The notes: generated by a model from the sequence alone, not told the origin. Positions 11,486 through 23,199 are shown, numbered from the stretch's first letter. The stretch is 64,000 bases of DNA from Dryocosmus kuriphilus (GCA_038277395.1 CM076196.1:84075786-84139785); one strand, 5' to 3'. A program made the numbers and translations.

Positions 11486-12362
11486 TTAAGCAAAGAATAA
11501 TACAAACAATGATTTAGCCTCGGATGATTGGATTGATGCTTCTATTGATAAAAGGCATGCCCCCGGAATAATTTCAGGCGATGAATGGAGATTGAGTGTT
11601 TGGAATGCTCGAAGTGTGAATGAGTACAAAGTGGGAGAATTGTTCAAAACGATGCATACGAAAAAGTTAGATATCTTATGTGTACCTGAAACAAAGAAGA
11701 AAGAATGCGAAATAGCGAATACAGAAAACTGCGGAATCGCGTTTTGGTCAGGGAATGATTTGTGTGCTAGACAAGGCGTGGGATTGATTATTATGAATGA
11801 GAAAACAAAACAACATATCAAAAACTATAAATTTGTATCTCCAAGATTATTTTTTGTTAGAATGAAAGTGGGAATAAGAAAAATATTTATTATAGCATGC
11901 TACGCTCCAGTTGATGGCAAAAGCAGTGAAGTAAAGGATGCCTTCTGGGAGTCGTTGAATGATATTTTAGGTACTAGTGATCCTGAAGAAAGAATGATCG
12001 GATATATGAATGGCTAGATTGGTGTGCAACGCGAAGGCACAGACAGAGTACGCGGTAAGTTCGGAGACCCAAAAACAAATGAAAACGGGGAAAAATTTAT
12101 TAGCTTATGCTTAGAAAAAGGCTTGTTTCTTCCAAATACTTGGTTCAGGTATAAAATGATTCACATGTATACGTGGTCTAGAGGCGAAAGTCGCACTATG
12201 ATCGAATTTATTGTAGCAGATGAGAGACTGAGGAATATAATTAGAGATACAAGAGTAATGAGAGGTCCTGAATGTGGAACAGACCACTATCTCGTAGTTT
12301 CGAAGATTAGCCTGGGACAAGGATGGAGGAAAAGAAAAATTAAGAGAGCAAAACAATCGCAA
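11486..12362 (+). pseudogene. LINE endonuclease domain (exonuclease-endonuclease-phosphatase fold)
   Basis: Conserved EEP-fold landmarks can be read: VWNARSVN near the start, LCVPETKK (the usual Q/PET motif), IACYAPVDG, then after a TAG at 12016 the TWFRYKMIHMYTWSRGESRTMIEFI block and GTDHYLVVSK, which is the catalytic SDHxxV-type motif with TDH. In active elements this domain nicks target DNA for target-primed reverse transcription. Here a TAG splits it into two open frames, 11592-12017 and 12024-12509. The frame is open leftwards to about 11486 without a strong start codon, so the true 5' end of the ORF is not determined. Confidence 0.85.
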
Positions 12363-12534
12363 ATCAAGACAGAGGAACTGCAGAACTCAGAAACACAAAT
12401 AGAATATCGTAATAAACTAAGAGTCTATTTACATCAAAACAGAAAGAACTTCAATAAGGAATTAGACAATAAAAATGTAGAGGGCGCATGGACGATATCA
12501 TGTAGATAATATCATCTTCAAGAGCGGATCTGAA

Positions 12535-14287
12535 GTGTGTGGAACTGCGACTGCAGGAAGAATGAATGGAGATGCTTGGTGGAATGATGAAATCTGCGTC
12601 GCAGTTAACGAGAAGAAGCAAGCATTCCTAAGAATGCATAATATCCGAGGTCTCAGCAATGAGGAGAGGACTAGATTAGGAATCGACTATAGAGATAAAA
12701 ACAGAAAATCAAACAGATTAATCAAAGAAATCAAGGATAAAATCAAAGTGGAAGAAGCTACAAAAATGCAAGATGATTTCGAAGGAAATAAGAAGCTATT
12801 CTGGAAATGGGTAAAGAAAACTAGGAAAGGAAATAGTATTAATGAGTTCATCGGAATTAAGAATGCTGACCGCGATATGGTGTGGGATATAGATAAAGTG
12901 AAGAACTGTGTGAAAGCTTCTTTCGAGAAATTATATGGAGGTGAAGCTATAGAGCATAACAACTGCGATAAAGAAGAAGGTACATTGGAAAATCCTTTTG
13001 AATGTGACGAAGTCGGACTTAACGTGTTCAGCATTAAGGCGGTAATTAAGAATCTGAAGAATGGTAAGGCTGCTGATGTAGATGAAGTTACGTCAGAAAT
13101 ACTTAAAAACGTCGACGAATATCTGTTTTTGTGGTTGAGCGAGTTGGTGAACATGTGTGCTGTGAATGGAGAAGTTCCAAAGGATTAGAGAAAGGCGATG
13201 ATCGTTCCACTTTACAAGGGAAAAGGAGATAAGGGTGACTACCCTAACTATAGAGCTATCAGCTTCCTCAGTACCCCTGACAAAGTATTTAGCAAAATAC
13301 TTATTCGAAAAGTCATGGAAATAACTAAAGATAAGATATGGGAGGTCCAATGAGGTTTCATGCCAGGGAGATCATGTGCAGATCAAATATTTAGCTTGTG
13401 GCAGATTACAGAAAAAAGTTTGAGAGTAAACAAAAAAGGTTTTCTGCGCGTTCATTGACCTGGAGAAAGCTTTTGATAAGGTGGATAGAGCTAAACTTTG
13501 GGAACTTCTGAAAGAGTATGGAGTCAATGGTTGGCTTCTTAAATCAATTAAAGCAATATATGACGATAGTAGAGCGAACGTAAGGGTAAATGGTAACTGA
13601 GTGATTGGTTTGATATCAGACAGGTAGTCAGACAAGGTTGCGTCATGTCGTCATGGTTATTCAATATATATATATACATATATGGATAAATGTCTACGAA
13701 TGGCGCACTTAGGCGAAGAAGGTGTTGATCTCGAAACAGTAAAATTATGTAGTTTGACTTTTGCAGACAATGAAGCACTTATGGCAGAATCTGCGTAAAA
13801 TTTGCAGAGAATGTTGAGCAGACTGAATGATAGCGCGAAGAATACGGGTTTAAAGATTAATGTAAATAAAACAAAAATGATTGTGTTCGAAAGAACCGAT
13901 GAGAAAACAGTATGCAATATTTCTCTAAACGGAGAGGGAATTGTACAAGTTGATCATTTCGTGTATCTTGGAAGTTTGTTTACTGCTGACGGGATGGTAA
14001 ATAGAGAAGTTTCCAGACATATAAACGAAGGTAGTAAAGTTATAGGCAGTGTAGGAGCCATTAACAGAAGTGAAAATGTGACAAATAAAGACAAGATTGC
14101 AATATATAATTCTGTACTTGCACCTATACTGTGCTGTATGGTAGCGAGACTTGGACATGCCAAGAAAAGGATAGAAGTGAACGGGGTTCGAATGCGTTTC
14201 CTGCGGAATATTTACGGTAAAACACTAATAGATAAAGTCGTTAATGAGTGGGTTCTGAAAGAATGTGGCGTAGAAGAAACTCTAATG
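12535..14287 (+). pseudogene. LINE reverse transcriptase domain, inactive
   Basis: The linker and RT are readable with breaks. IKNLKNGKAADVDEV (about 13045) is the typical LINE RT motif 0/1, LYKGKGDKGDYPNYRAIS (13213) is motif 2, GFMPGRSCADQIF (13353) follows a stop, and AFIDLEKAFDKVDR (about 13448) is motif A with its catalytic Asp. The motif C position reads FADN (13760-13771) instead of FADD, so the second catalytic aspartate is changed to Asn. Stops at 13186, 13351, 13456 (frame-dependent) and an AT-rich insertion near 13670 break the frame. The C-terminal part 13802-14287 is open and stops being LINE exactly where the hAT element begins. Confidence 0.85.
14280..14287. repeat. left target site duplication of hAT element
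   Basis: CTCTAATG immediately before the left terminal repeat, matched by CTCTGATG at 16700-16707. One mismatch indicates age. Eight bases is the expected hAT duplication length. Confidence 0.9.
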
Positions 14288-14939
14288 CAGTGGCGGACTG
14301 GCCATAGGTTGGGATGCGGGAAACCCCGCCAGCGCTGCGCACCTATGCATTTAGGCATGTAGGCGCCCTCTAAGGTCAATTTTCTAAACAATGTAAATGT
14401 TTTTAATATTATACAAAAGAAAGAAGAAGGATTTTAGTTAAAATGGTACTCCGTATATATATATATTGTACTCCATAAGCTATTTAACCATCAACACATA
14501 ACATCGTACATGAATTCCAAATTATGCTTCCAAAGCAAAAAAAAATTTTTTATGAGGATTAATTTGTTTGTCGTTCTAGGATTCTTAACTATGCAAAAAA
14601 TAATTATATTCTTTTGCATATAACAGAATTTTTTCTCATTATATAAAGCGTCAGAAATGTATTGATTATCTGCGTTTATCAAACTATAAATAGTTCAAAA
14701 TTATTTCGTAAAATTTTAAACGTTGCAACATATTATTATGTAAACGTAAGGATTTAAAATCCTTTTTCTATAAATTAATACTATAAAGACTCTCCCTAAA
14801 ATTGTAATTATTTAAAAAATATATACTATAGAGAAAAAATCTAATTATTTTCAAAATTAATTATTATCTTCCTTATCTAGTTTCGCTTTTTAACCGATAT
14901 CCTGCTGTTCAAAATATTCAAAATTAAAGTGAAGGAATA

Positions 14940-16155
14940 CGAGGTGTGTTCAGAAAGTAAGGCGACTTTTAATTCTTACGAAAAAATATTTATTTATTCA
15001 TCAATTATTATGTTGTCCCCTTCAAAGTAACCCCCCCTCAGATATAACACACTTGTGCCAACGCTTTTTTCAATCCTCGAAGCACTTCTGAGTTCTTCCA
15101 ACGATGCATTCTTTATTTCCTAAATCGTTGCAAATCTCCGTCCTTTCATGGGTCTCTTCAGTTTTGGGACCTGTTTTTTTTTTTGGTGAATATGGTTGCT
15201 GAGGCATGATTGTGGTTTTGTTTTTGGCGAAAAAGTCACGCACAAGCAACGATGAGTGAGCAGGTGCATTGTCGTGATGCAAAAGCCATTAATTGTTTTT
15301 CCACAATTCCGGACGTTTTTGTCGTATTGCTTCTCGCAAAAGACGCATAACTTCAAGGTAATACTCCTTATTGACCGTGCGACCTTGTGGTAAGAACTCT
15401 TGACATACTACGCCACGGTAATCGTAGAAAATAGTGAGCAAAACCTTGACATTTGATCGTACTTGACGTGCTTTTTTCGGTCTTGACGCTTACTGGGTCT
15501 TCCATTGGGACGACTGGGCTTTGGTTTTGTCACCCTTTTAACAGCTGTTGAGCGATGCTCATTCGACGGTGCTTTTGGTCAAAATTAAGTAGTTTCGGAA
15601 CAAATTTCCCTGCCACATGTTTCAGGCTAAAAACATCGGAGAAAATTGCATGGCACTAGCCAACTGAGATGCCGACGTCTTCAGCAACTTCTCTAACAGT
15701 GATTCGACGATTCCCCAACACCATATTCTTCACTTCTTCAACGCTTTCATCATTTATTGACGTGCTGGGGCGTCCAGAGCGATATTTGTCATTGGTGTCT
15801 TTTCAGCCTTCTTGGAAGGGTTTGCACCACTTATAAACATTTTTTTTTGCTCAAAGTAGACTCACCGTATGCCACTGTCAACATTTTAAGTGTTTTGGAG
15901 CACTTAATTCCATTTTTTACACAAAATTTGATGCAAGTTCTCTGATCAATTTTTTTCGACAGCAGAAAATCGCCGAGCACGCAAAACACTTCTAACCTTT
16001 ATGCCTCTCACAAACAAACTAAAAATGCTATACACTTGAAACTGTGCACATATGTTCGGAACAAATGTACCAATATAAAATAAAAAAAAATTGAAGATCG
16101 AATGTACGCAGCCCGTGAAATTTAAAAAGTCACCTTACTTATTCAACACACCTCG
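14940..16155 (-). mobile_element. mariner transposon with decayed transposase
   Basis: The terminal repeats CGAGGTGTGTTCAGAAAGTAAGG and, on the right as reverse complement, CGAGGTGTGTTGAATAAGTAAGG are flanked by TA on both sides (14938-14939 and 16156-16157). Length 1216 bp is near the usual 1.3 kb of mariner. It lies inside the hAT element. Confidence 0.93.
15065..15960 (-). pseudogene. mariner transposase pseudogene
   Basis: Reading the minus strand, the N-terminal helix-turn-helix region (CIKFCVKNGIKCSKTLKML, GRPSTSINDESVEEV, ITVREVAEDVGIS) is followed by a catalytic region with FYDYRGVV (first Asp) and HHDNAPAHSS (second Asp). After MPQQPYSP the expected DLAPCDFF block with the third Asp is missing; a poly-A/T run at 15174-15184 marks the deletion. 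Further stops and frameshifts occur, for example after ISVG and in the GRPNGRP linker. The protein would have cut and pasted the element at TA sites; this copy cannot. Confidence 0.88.
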
Positions 16156-16699
16156 TATCTGAAATTATTGAATGTATTAAATTGAACGACGAAGAGGCAA
16201 AAAGTTTAAACGTCGCATTCAAGAGATAATTTTATTTCGAGAGAAACCGATTTTGAAAAGTTGGCGCTTTGACGATTTTGTACCGTGCTATTCATGCGGC
16301 ATCTCATATTTATAAAAAAAAGCAATTAAATTACACGTTTATTTTGGTGTCATTTTTATTTTCTAAAGCAAGTTTTATTAATAATTAAATCGCGACCTTG
16401 TTGATCAAATAGACCGAGATGAGGTAATTGAAGAATATGCATCGAGTTCAGAAGAGTTAGGCAGATTATTGCAGATTTGAAGAAGGCATACCTTACATAA
16501 CAAACATACATTTAAGTCTCGTGGTTTCAAACAAGAGAGTCAAGTTTGAATGGAAATTTTTAAAGTTCTTAAGAGATTAATAGCGAGCTTAACAGTTTTT
16601 CGCATAATAATAGTAATTATTGCAAGTATTTGAATATATATTACTGCCCCCTACATATCGACTTCCCGCGGGCGCCCCAAAGTACCCAGTCCGCTACTG

Positions 16700-17004
16700 C
16701 TCTGATGGACAAGAGTGAGAGAAATTTGTTGAGATGGTTTGGTCATGTTGAGAGAATGGATGAAGAACGTTTAACGAAGCAAGTATATCTCGGAAAAGTG
16801 AACGGTCACGCACCGAGAGGTAGACCGAGGAAAGAATGGTGGGAATATGTGAATGAAACTCTCAAGCAAAAAGATATAAAGAGCCATAGGAATACAAGAG
16901 CTTGCATGAATAGGTGTATGGATATAAAGGAAGCAAAAGTTGTATGTCAGGATAGAGATGTATGGCGAAAAATTGTCTATAATAAATGTGTGATGATCGC
17001 CTGA
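16700..17004 (+). pseudogene. C-terminal segment of the LINE RT protein
   Basis: The frame continuing from 14287 reads ALMDKSERNLLRWFGHVERM and VNGHAPRGRPRKEWWEYV, the conserved RTE C-terminal region (LRWFGHVxRM ... GxRxRGRPRxxW). It ends with a stop at 17002-17004. This continuity across the hAT insertion proves the nesting order. Confidence 0.88.
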
Positions 17005-17341
17005 AACGAATGATTTTGGATACTCATGGGCCCTGGTGGAAGGCTTTGCCCAGTGAATATGGATTGGGTTTAGCATATGGATCCCCATATGGCTGTGCAA
17101 CGCTATCCACCAGGGATGATTGCTAGAGAGATCGATCAGCGACCTGGGTTGGAGCGGTGTTGTGAGACTAGTGTGTTGTTTGAATGAGCAGCATGAGACT
17201 TTTGAATCGATCTATAATTTATAACATCCAATACGCACTCCTTTCCTTCCACAATCATACAAATTTTCTAATCCCTAGTAATGTAACGAGGCTAGAAACG
17301 AGAGAGTTTACGCTTACCTCGAAAGAGAAACGGCTTAATGG

Positions 17342-17378
<37 letters not shown>

Positions 17379-17385
17379 TAAAATA
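17342..17385. repeat. (TAA)n microsatellite, LINE 3' tail
   Basis: About 12 uninterrupted TAA/ATA units at the end of the LINE 3' UTR. RTE-type elements characteristically end in short tandem repeats rather than poly-A. Confidence 0.85.
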
Positions 17386-18345
17386 ATGTACAATATAGAA
17401 ATTTTTTGATAAATTCGTTTTTTTTTTTTTAGTATAACTAACTGGAAATCATTTGACAATGACGTCTATGACCCTTCGGTACTTTCATCAATTAAATTTG
17501 ACCAATTATTAAAATGCTTTCCAGTACAGAAAAGCGAACATTACTGAAAATTACTGAAAATATAAAATACAAATCAGTTTTGTCCAGAATTGATTAGGAA
17601 ATACTATTTTTACGATTTTTATAATCAGCTCTGTTGAAAAAATCAAAATTAATAAGTAGAAAAATATGCTATTCATGAATTTGTTTATAAAATTTTGTGC
17701 CTAAATGAACATATTTTATTTTCCGCTTGCAAAATATTATAACGAAAAGACATTATGGTCAGCTGTATTTCTAATTATTCTGTTTAAAAAAGGAAGTCGG
17801 ACATTTCGTTGAAGCAACTATATTTTTATCTAGTTTGAAACTAGTAAAAACTTGATTTTTCTATAAGATGATTTATAACATAAACAATCCTCATCATTTG
17901 TTTATAAAATAAGTTTTAATTTTAAATATTTGTTTGCTGTTACGTCCTGAGTGGGTGTACAGAAAGATATTGTTTGTTAAAGGGTGCATATTTTATAGGA
18001 TTATTTTCTAAATCTCTCGAGCGGCTGAGAGACCTAAGGCGGGAAGTTAACCTATTAAAGGGTGGTCTCACCTTGTTCTGTAATTAAACATGAAAATAAG
18101 GAAAGTGAAAAACGATTTGTGTTTATTCTAGGTAGTAGCAAGCCTTTTTTTAAATCATTAATCAGATAAAGAGAGAACGGCAAAGTAAAGACACAGTAAA
18201 AACATAATAGCAACTTACATCAGAATTTTCAGAAGTCCAGGGATGATTGACACGTCGCGTCGGAAGGTCAGGTTGAGTACAAATAGTTGAAGCTAAAAGA
18301 GAATGATCTATAACTACCGAGACGGTACCCGGGCAAAAAGGAAAA
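17386..18345. other. AT-rich non-coding stretch
   Basis: No gene, RNA or clear repeat recognised. Confidence 0.4.
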
Positions 18346-18825
18346 TTTACTCTATTGATTTTAATGTCTTCTTCGCGTAAAGAACTTCGGTATTGACTTT
18401 TGCGCCCCGCGGAATACTCGCGGCCTTGGCCGTTTTACATCCCAAAGGGTCCAAGCCGGAAGGCCACTCAAGTGCTGGAATCTTCGTCTCGGCTAACCAA
18501 TTGTTTCTCTTGCTGGCGTACATTGACGTGTTGTCTTGGTCAAATGTCAACCGAGCAGAGCGGAATCGTCGAATGTAGGGCTTGAGATGCTTTTCAAGCA
18601 CTGCATGATAATCTTTGCTGTTCATTTTATGGGTAATAAAAGCCAAGCCAACTTTCCCGAAACTGCTGTATACCGCCTATACCATGACGGATCCGCCACC
18701 AAAGTTTCGCGTGGAAAAAAAACGTGGTTCTTGTGGAAGATCACGTCAATAGTATCGTCATCCACCTGGACCATCCAAATTAAACTTTTTTTCGTCAGAC
18801 CAGATATGTGCGATACTATTGGCGT
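18346..18825 (-). pseudogene. Tc1-like transposase fragment (minus copy)
   Basis: SDEKKFNLDGPGG begins the piece; after frameshifts come NSKDYHAVLEKHLKPYIRRF, LTFDQDNTSMYASKRNNWLAE (second Asp in DQDN) and IPALEWPSGLDPLG, which stands for the usual WPxxSPDLNPIEN but is altered, so the third acidic motif is damaged. The N-terminal DNA-binding part is missing. Confidence 0.8.
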
Positions 18826-19336
18826 GATCTTCGGCAAGAATCTCGTTTTTTTTTTTCCACGCGAAACTTTGGTGGCGGATTCGTCATAGTATAGGCAGCA
18901 TACAGCAGTTTCGGGAAAGTTGACTTGGCTTTTATTACCCATAAAATGAACTGCAAAGATTATCAGGCAGTGCTTAAAAAACATCTCAAGCTCTACATTC
19001 GACGATTCCGTTCTGCTCGGTTGACATTTCAACAAAGAAAACGCGTCAATACACGCCAGTAAATCAACCAAGGATTGGTTAGCCGAGGCGAAGATTCCAG
19101 TACTTCAGTGGCCTTCCGTTTCTCCGGACCTCAATCCGATTGAAAATGGTTGATGCATGATGGTTCGCGATGTTTATGACAACACCAAGCAGTATGCGAC
19201 GGTCGCAGAGCTCAAGGAAGCGGTGAAGTCAGAGTGGGACAACATCAGCGCAAGAAGTCTCAAAAATCTCAATGATTCAATGCCAAAGCGGATGAAAATG
19301 GTATTCAAGAACGACGGAAACGCAATTGACTACTAA
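18811..19336 (+). pseudogene. Tc1-like transposase fragment (plus copy)
   Basis: NCKDYQAVLKKHLKLYIRRF is followed by LTFQQ, where the second catalytic Asp motif DQDN is destroyed by a change and a frameshift, and then by WLAEAKIPVLQWP, SVSPDLNPIEN (third motif intact) and the C-terminal AVKSEWDNISARSLKNL to a TAA at 19334-19336. It retains the C-terminal end that the minus copy lost. Confidence 0.8.
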
Positions 19337-19570
19337 TTCTTTGTGAATAAACCTTCGATTACTTAAATAATTATTTGTAAATATAACTTTGATTACTTAA
19401 ATAAAGCATTTTTTTTCTCGAACGACTCGAATTAGGCTTATCAAATTCAGAAAAAAATCGTCAATTTGATTCTATAACAGACTCAAAAAATTTGATGCAA
19501 TTTTTTAAAGTAGAAAAAAAAATTATACAAAAAAATATAGGTGCCCCTATAAATTTCGGACACGCGTATT

Positions 19571-20230
19571 TGATGGAGCTTATTCCGAATGTTAGGATAG
19601 ATTGGTAAAATTATTATCTATAATTCTCCTTTGATATACATAAAAGAAATTCAAAACAATGCAAACGAAAATTAATTAAAACCACACACAAACTTACTCG
19701 CCAATGATTATACACAAAGCAGGAGAAATATAAAGCATAAGCAACAATTTATTCTAAATTACTTATTCTAACCTGTGGCAAAGAGAGATTGCGTATTCGC
19801 GGAGAAATTATTAATCTAGTACTTCTTTTCGTGGGAAAATATCTATCTTGGCTTCGGAAAATAATCGTGTGATTTTTTTCCTTATTGCTTAAATAATGAA
19901 AATTTCAAAATGTATACTGAAAAATGCGAAATTTCGAACCTCCTATGAAGAAAGATAATTCGGATAATTCTCCCCCTTCCCCCTTTTTTCATCGTGACTG
20001 CGAATCCGCGAGTCAAGGTAGAAGGAGAGAAGAGATTCGTTATTGAACAATCTTCTGAAACAAAAAAAAAGGTGTTCAAGCGCTCAAAATTTCAGTATTA
20101 GGAACTCTCTTTTGTTTAAAACCTAATATTGCAGGATGTTAAAATTTTTATTATCATTTAATAATTTGTGATTTATCTCAACTATATGGCTATAAATTTG
20201 CGTAATAAATATCGGTGAAGTTACATTTTC
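19571..20230. other. AT-rich non-coding stretch
   Basis: No recognisable feature. An LTR of the neighbouring gypsy element would be expected here, but no repeat of it is seen on the other side of the element. Confidence 0.4.
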
Positions 20231-20233
20231 TGA

Positions 20234-20950
20234 TTAAAATTTTGAATTAATTAAAGGATTATTTTTGGACAACACTAAATTTATTAGAGTTTTTGAAAAG
20301 GTAAGGATCCTTTTGAGCGCTGTTATCAGTTTTGGGTTTGTTTTCAAATCAGAATCCGATAAATACCAGATTGATTTTGTCAAAGTTTTTAGGAATCGCT
20401 TGCCGTTCTCGTCTTCCAGCAGAACATTATTACGCCCTGGAAGATGGGCGATGATGTACACACCTGCATATTCGCTCATTAGTTTGTGCTCATTCTTTAC
20501 CCGAATTAGGAAAACAGGATCCCCGACATGAAAAATGTGTTCTCATTAGCACGCCGATCATACAGAGCTTTAGATCTTAGTTTTGCATTGGCAATGTTGC
20601 GCCTAACAGTTTCACGATCTTTTTGGAGATGCTCTATTATCTCGGTAACGTAACACTCACAGGTCCCTGTTTCTTTGCCCGACAGTGGGTGAGAAGGGAA
20701 ACGCACCGGTTTACCATACAAAATTTCGTAAGGCGAAAATTTAATGGACTCGTGTACTGAAGTATTGTAAGAAAGCATGGCGAATGGGAGAAAATGGTCC
20801 CAATCGCAATTTCTCTTCCAACTCGATGAAAGATAATTGCTCGTAATATTTATTTTTACTAACGATACTGAAGGTTCGCGTGCTACCCACCTGCGAAGAA
20901 ATAACTTGTCCAAGCCTTAGTTCGCATTTACGCAGTTTCCCAGGGTGCAC
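20234..20950 (-). pseudogene. gypsy integrase C-terminal region
   Basis: DHFLPFAMLSYNTSVHESIKFSPYEILYGKPVRFP is recognisable in pieces as the end of the integrase core (LPFAxxAYNTSxHxSTxxSPxExxxG). It is followed by LQKDRETVRRNIANAKLRSKALYDRR and, after a frameshift, a GPYxV-type tail (EYAGVYIIAHLPGRNNVLLEDENGKR). The zinc-binding region and the first two catalytic acids are missing: sequence upstream of 20913 changes abruptly from linker to the end of the core. Confidence 0.82.
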
Positions 20951-21691
20951 AAAATCAAAGTCGAGATAAAATGAGCGTAATTATCGCGAATCGTTAACAT
21001 GATTGATTCCAAGACTTTTGAAATACAAGATCGAGATTGCGTGTGATTGTTAAATGCCTTCGTTCTATAATTGGGGGTGTTGTTTCGTAGAAATCTGTTA
21101 TCACTGGAGATTTCCCAGAATTAAGGAGCGGAGGTGGGAGGACGAAATCTGCGGAAGTCTTCGCGAGCGGGACATTTGCATCATTGTTTGGCACAAAAGT
21201 CTGGTAATTGAGAAGGAACAGGGAATGGTGATTTGTCTGATCCCGTAATGGTATCATTTTCGCGGGTGTTGATAACGTTCTCGTGGGAATCCTCTGCCGT
21301 AAGAGTTTGCCCTGAGTCGGAATCAGATATGCTGTGTCATGCGGGAAGCATCAGTGTAGGAAGGACCTCATTGATCACCTCACTAACATTTTCTGGTTCG
21401 ACATCGCCGTCAGTAGCGCGCTCGGCTTCGCGGGGCGTTTTAGGATCGGTAGATTATGTTATAAATTTGTGCTGCTATGGGGGCACGTAATCGGGATTAT
21501 CTTCATAGAGGCAAGTACATTTTCGCGGGGTAAACGTTCTATTTTTTATGGAGTTTGTAATTTCAGATTCTTCAGTGGATGAGCCTGATGATTCTTCGAA
21601 AAGTAGAGCTTGCGAGGCTCTGCGTCATGTTCGAACGCGTGCAGAAACGTCAGGGCTCTCTGACGAGGAAACGGGAGTCGACAGTGGTCAC

Positions 21692-22284
21692 TTAGCCAGC
21701 GTCTGAACTCCTTGCCACACTATCGTCCATAGAATTTCGGGATAAAGCGTCTACATTCCTGTTAATTTTAACCGGTTTATATTTTATATCATAGGTAAAA
21801 TCTTTAAACATTTCTCGCCACTGCATTAATCTCGATGAAGGATCCTTCACAGAGTACAGCCAGACTAGAGCCTGATGGTCGGCCACTATTATAAATTTTT
21901 GTCCATACAGAAAATGTCTAAAGTGTTTAACGAATGTTACTATGGCCACACATTCCTTCTCGGTCATGCGGTAATTGATCTCAGCGGGAATCATTGTTCA
22001 TGAAGCGTAAGCGACCGGCATATCCGAAACCAATTTTTTCCCTGCAGACTTAACGCAGCACCCATTGCAAAATCAGACGCATCTGTGATTAGAATAAATG
22101 GCATTTGTAAGCCATGGTGCTGCAGAATCGGTTCGTGACAGAGAGTGTCCTTCAATTCACAAGAACTACATTCTCTTTGCTCGGTCCAAAGAAAGGGCAT
22201 GTTTTTCTTAAGTAAGTTAGTCAAAGGACGAGCGCGATTTATGAGGTTGGGAATAAAATTTCGGTAATAGCCCACGATTCCCAA
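21692..22284 (-). pseudogene. gypsy RNase H domain
   Basis: GIVGYYRNFIPNLINRARPLTNLLKK (RT thumb/connection), ITDASDFAMGAALSL (first catalytic Asp of RNase H), then in another frame YRMTEKECVAIV (catalytic Glu), HFRHFLYGQKFIIVADHQALVWL (DHxxL) and NVDALSR, the typical end of the domain. A frameshift around 21990-22030 separates the two halves. Confidence 0.88.
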
Positions 22285-22303
22285 AAATTCACGAACGTCC
22301 TTT

Positions 22304-22990
22304 TCATTTCTGGAGGTGAGGAATTTTTGAACTGCCGCAACCTTTCACGGGTCGGGTTGTACACCTTCTTCCGATACTATATGACCGAGATAACAGACTT
22401 TGGGGACAAAAATACACATTTGTCCGGCTGCAATCGAAGCCCGCAGCATCGATGAGATATTTAAAAAGTAGCTCGCATTTGACCTTATATTCCATGAGAA
22501 CCCGATCCATTAGGCGCTGAAAGGTAGCCGGTGCTCCCGTCAACCACATATCAATGCACAGATACTTAAAGTACTCTTCAGTGGTCGTGAAAGCCCTTTT
22601 TCCTCTGTCCGCGGGGTGCATCGGAATCTGATAAAATCCCGCAGCCAGGTTGAAAACTGAAAAATACCTTGCGCCACCCAGTTGATGGAGAATCTCCGCG
22701 ATGTTAGGCAAGAGAGACGCGTCACCGACGGTTTTTTCGTTTAATGACCGAAAATAAATTACCATTCGCCATTTTTTGTTCCCGTACTGATCTGGTTTTT
22801 TAGGAATAATTAAAGCGGGCGAGTTATATGGCGAACTGAATTCGATGTTTATTAACGGGTATATTATCAGTAGTCACGATATGATGTTCCGCGAGAGTAG
22901 TTTACGGAAATTTATCGCCCGGCACATAAAATAACGAAGAATGTGCCTCCACGCGATCAATGACATGTTTGCACAGCTTACCGCTTCCAA
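22304..22990 (-). pseudogene. gypsy reverse transcriptase domain, inactive
   Basis: SLNEKTVGDASLLPNIAEIL, LGGARYFSVFNLAAGFYQIP, KRAFTTTEEYFKYLCI and GAPATFQRLMDRVL align with the standard gypsy RT blocks. In the motif A block the catalytic Asp (FSxxDL) is Asn, and the YxDD block reads YLID. These losses and stops make it non-functional. The region 22770-22990 upstream still shows RT N-terminal sequence in broken frames. Confidence 0.88.
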
Positions 22991-23199
22991 GTTTGTCAAG
23001 GTTTATTTTCTCGAAAATAATTTTCATGCGTTCTACTTTCGGGTAAGGTCGGTATAGTTTGGTCTTCTAAAATGCTTTCCTCTTCAGGATCGTATGACTC
23101 ATCCCAGGTGGAAAAGTCGGAATTATGCCAAATCTTACGAACGGCATAGTACCGTGCCAGTTGTAAACGAGGAGCAATGTCTGTACTAGACAGTTGATA

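Larger units (their letters stand above)
14288..16699. mobile_element. non-autonomous hAT DNA transposon, hosting a mariner
   Basis: The ends read CAGTGGCGGACTGG on the left and, as reverse complement, CAGTAGCGGACTGG on the right. These are typical hAT terminal repeats (CAGNGGCGG). The 8-bp flanking duplication confirms the superfamily. No hAT transposase can be read; without the mariner inside, the element is about 1.2 kb and would be a deletion derivative. It interrupts the LINE RT frame, which resumes in register after the duplication. Confidence 0.9.
11486..17385 (+). mobile_element. RTE-like non-LTR retrotransposon (LINE), decayed, with nested insertions
   Basis: An apurinic-type endonuclease region (11486-12350) is followed by a reverse transcriptase (about 13010-14287) and its C-terminal part (16700-17004), all in the same orientation. 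The order EN-RT in one reading direction, the similarity of the EN part to proteins often annotated as craniofacial development protein 2-like, and the terminal (TAA)n run at 17342-17380 all fit the RTE/BovB-type clade. Nonsense codons (12016, 12507, 13186), frameshifts and a small AT insertion (13664-13683) show that it is dead. A hAT element splits it at 14287/16700. Confidence 0.85.
18346..19570. mobile_element. inverted duplication of a Tc1-like transposon remnant
   Basis: Two Tc1-type transposase segments face away from each other around 18784. The inverted arms match from about 18400-18757 (minus copy) to 18811-19130 (plus copy). The 53-bp loop encodes SDEKKFNLDGPGG on the minus strand, the first-Asp motif of Tc1 transposases. 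The right flank contains AGGTGCCCCTATAAATTTCGGACAC near 19542, resembling a Tc1 terminal repeat. No matching left terminal repeat is seen, so outer boundaries are approximate. Confidence 0.75.

Noticed and set aside
12687..13154. 155-codon minus-strand open frame
   Set aside because: Antisense shadow of the LINE coding region.
18622..19071. 149-codon minus-strand open frame over the Tc1 palindrome
   Set aside because: It is the opposite-strand shadow of the plus Tc1 copy running on into the minus copy in a wrong frame; its sequence lacks transposase motifs.
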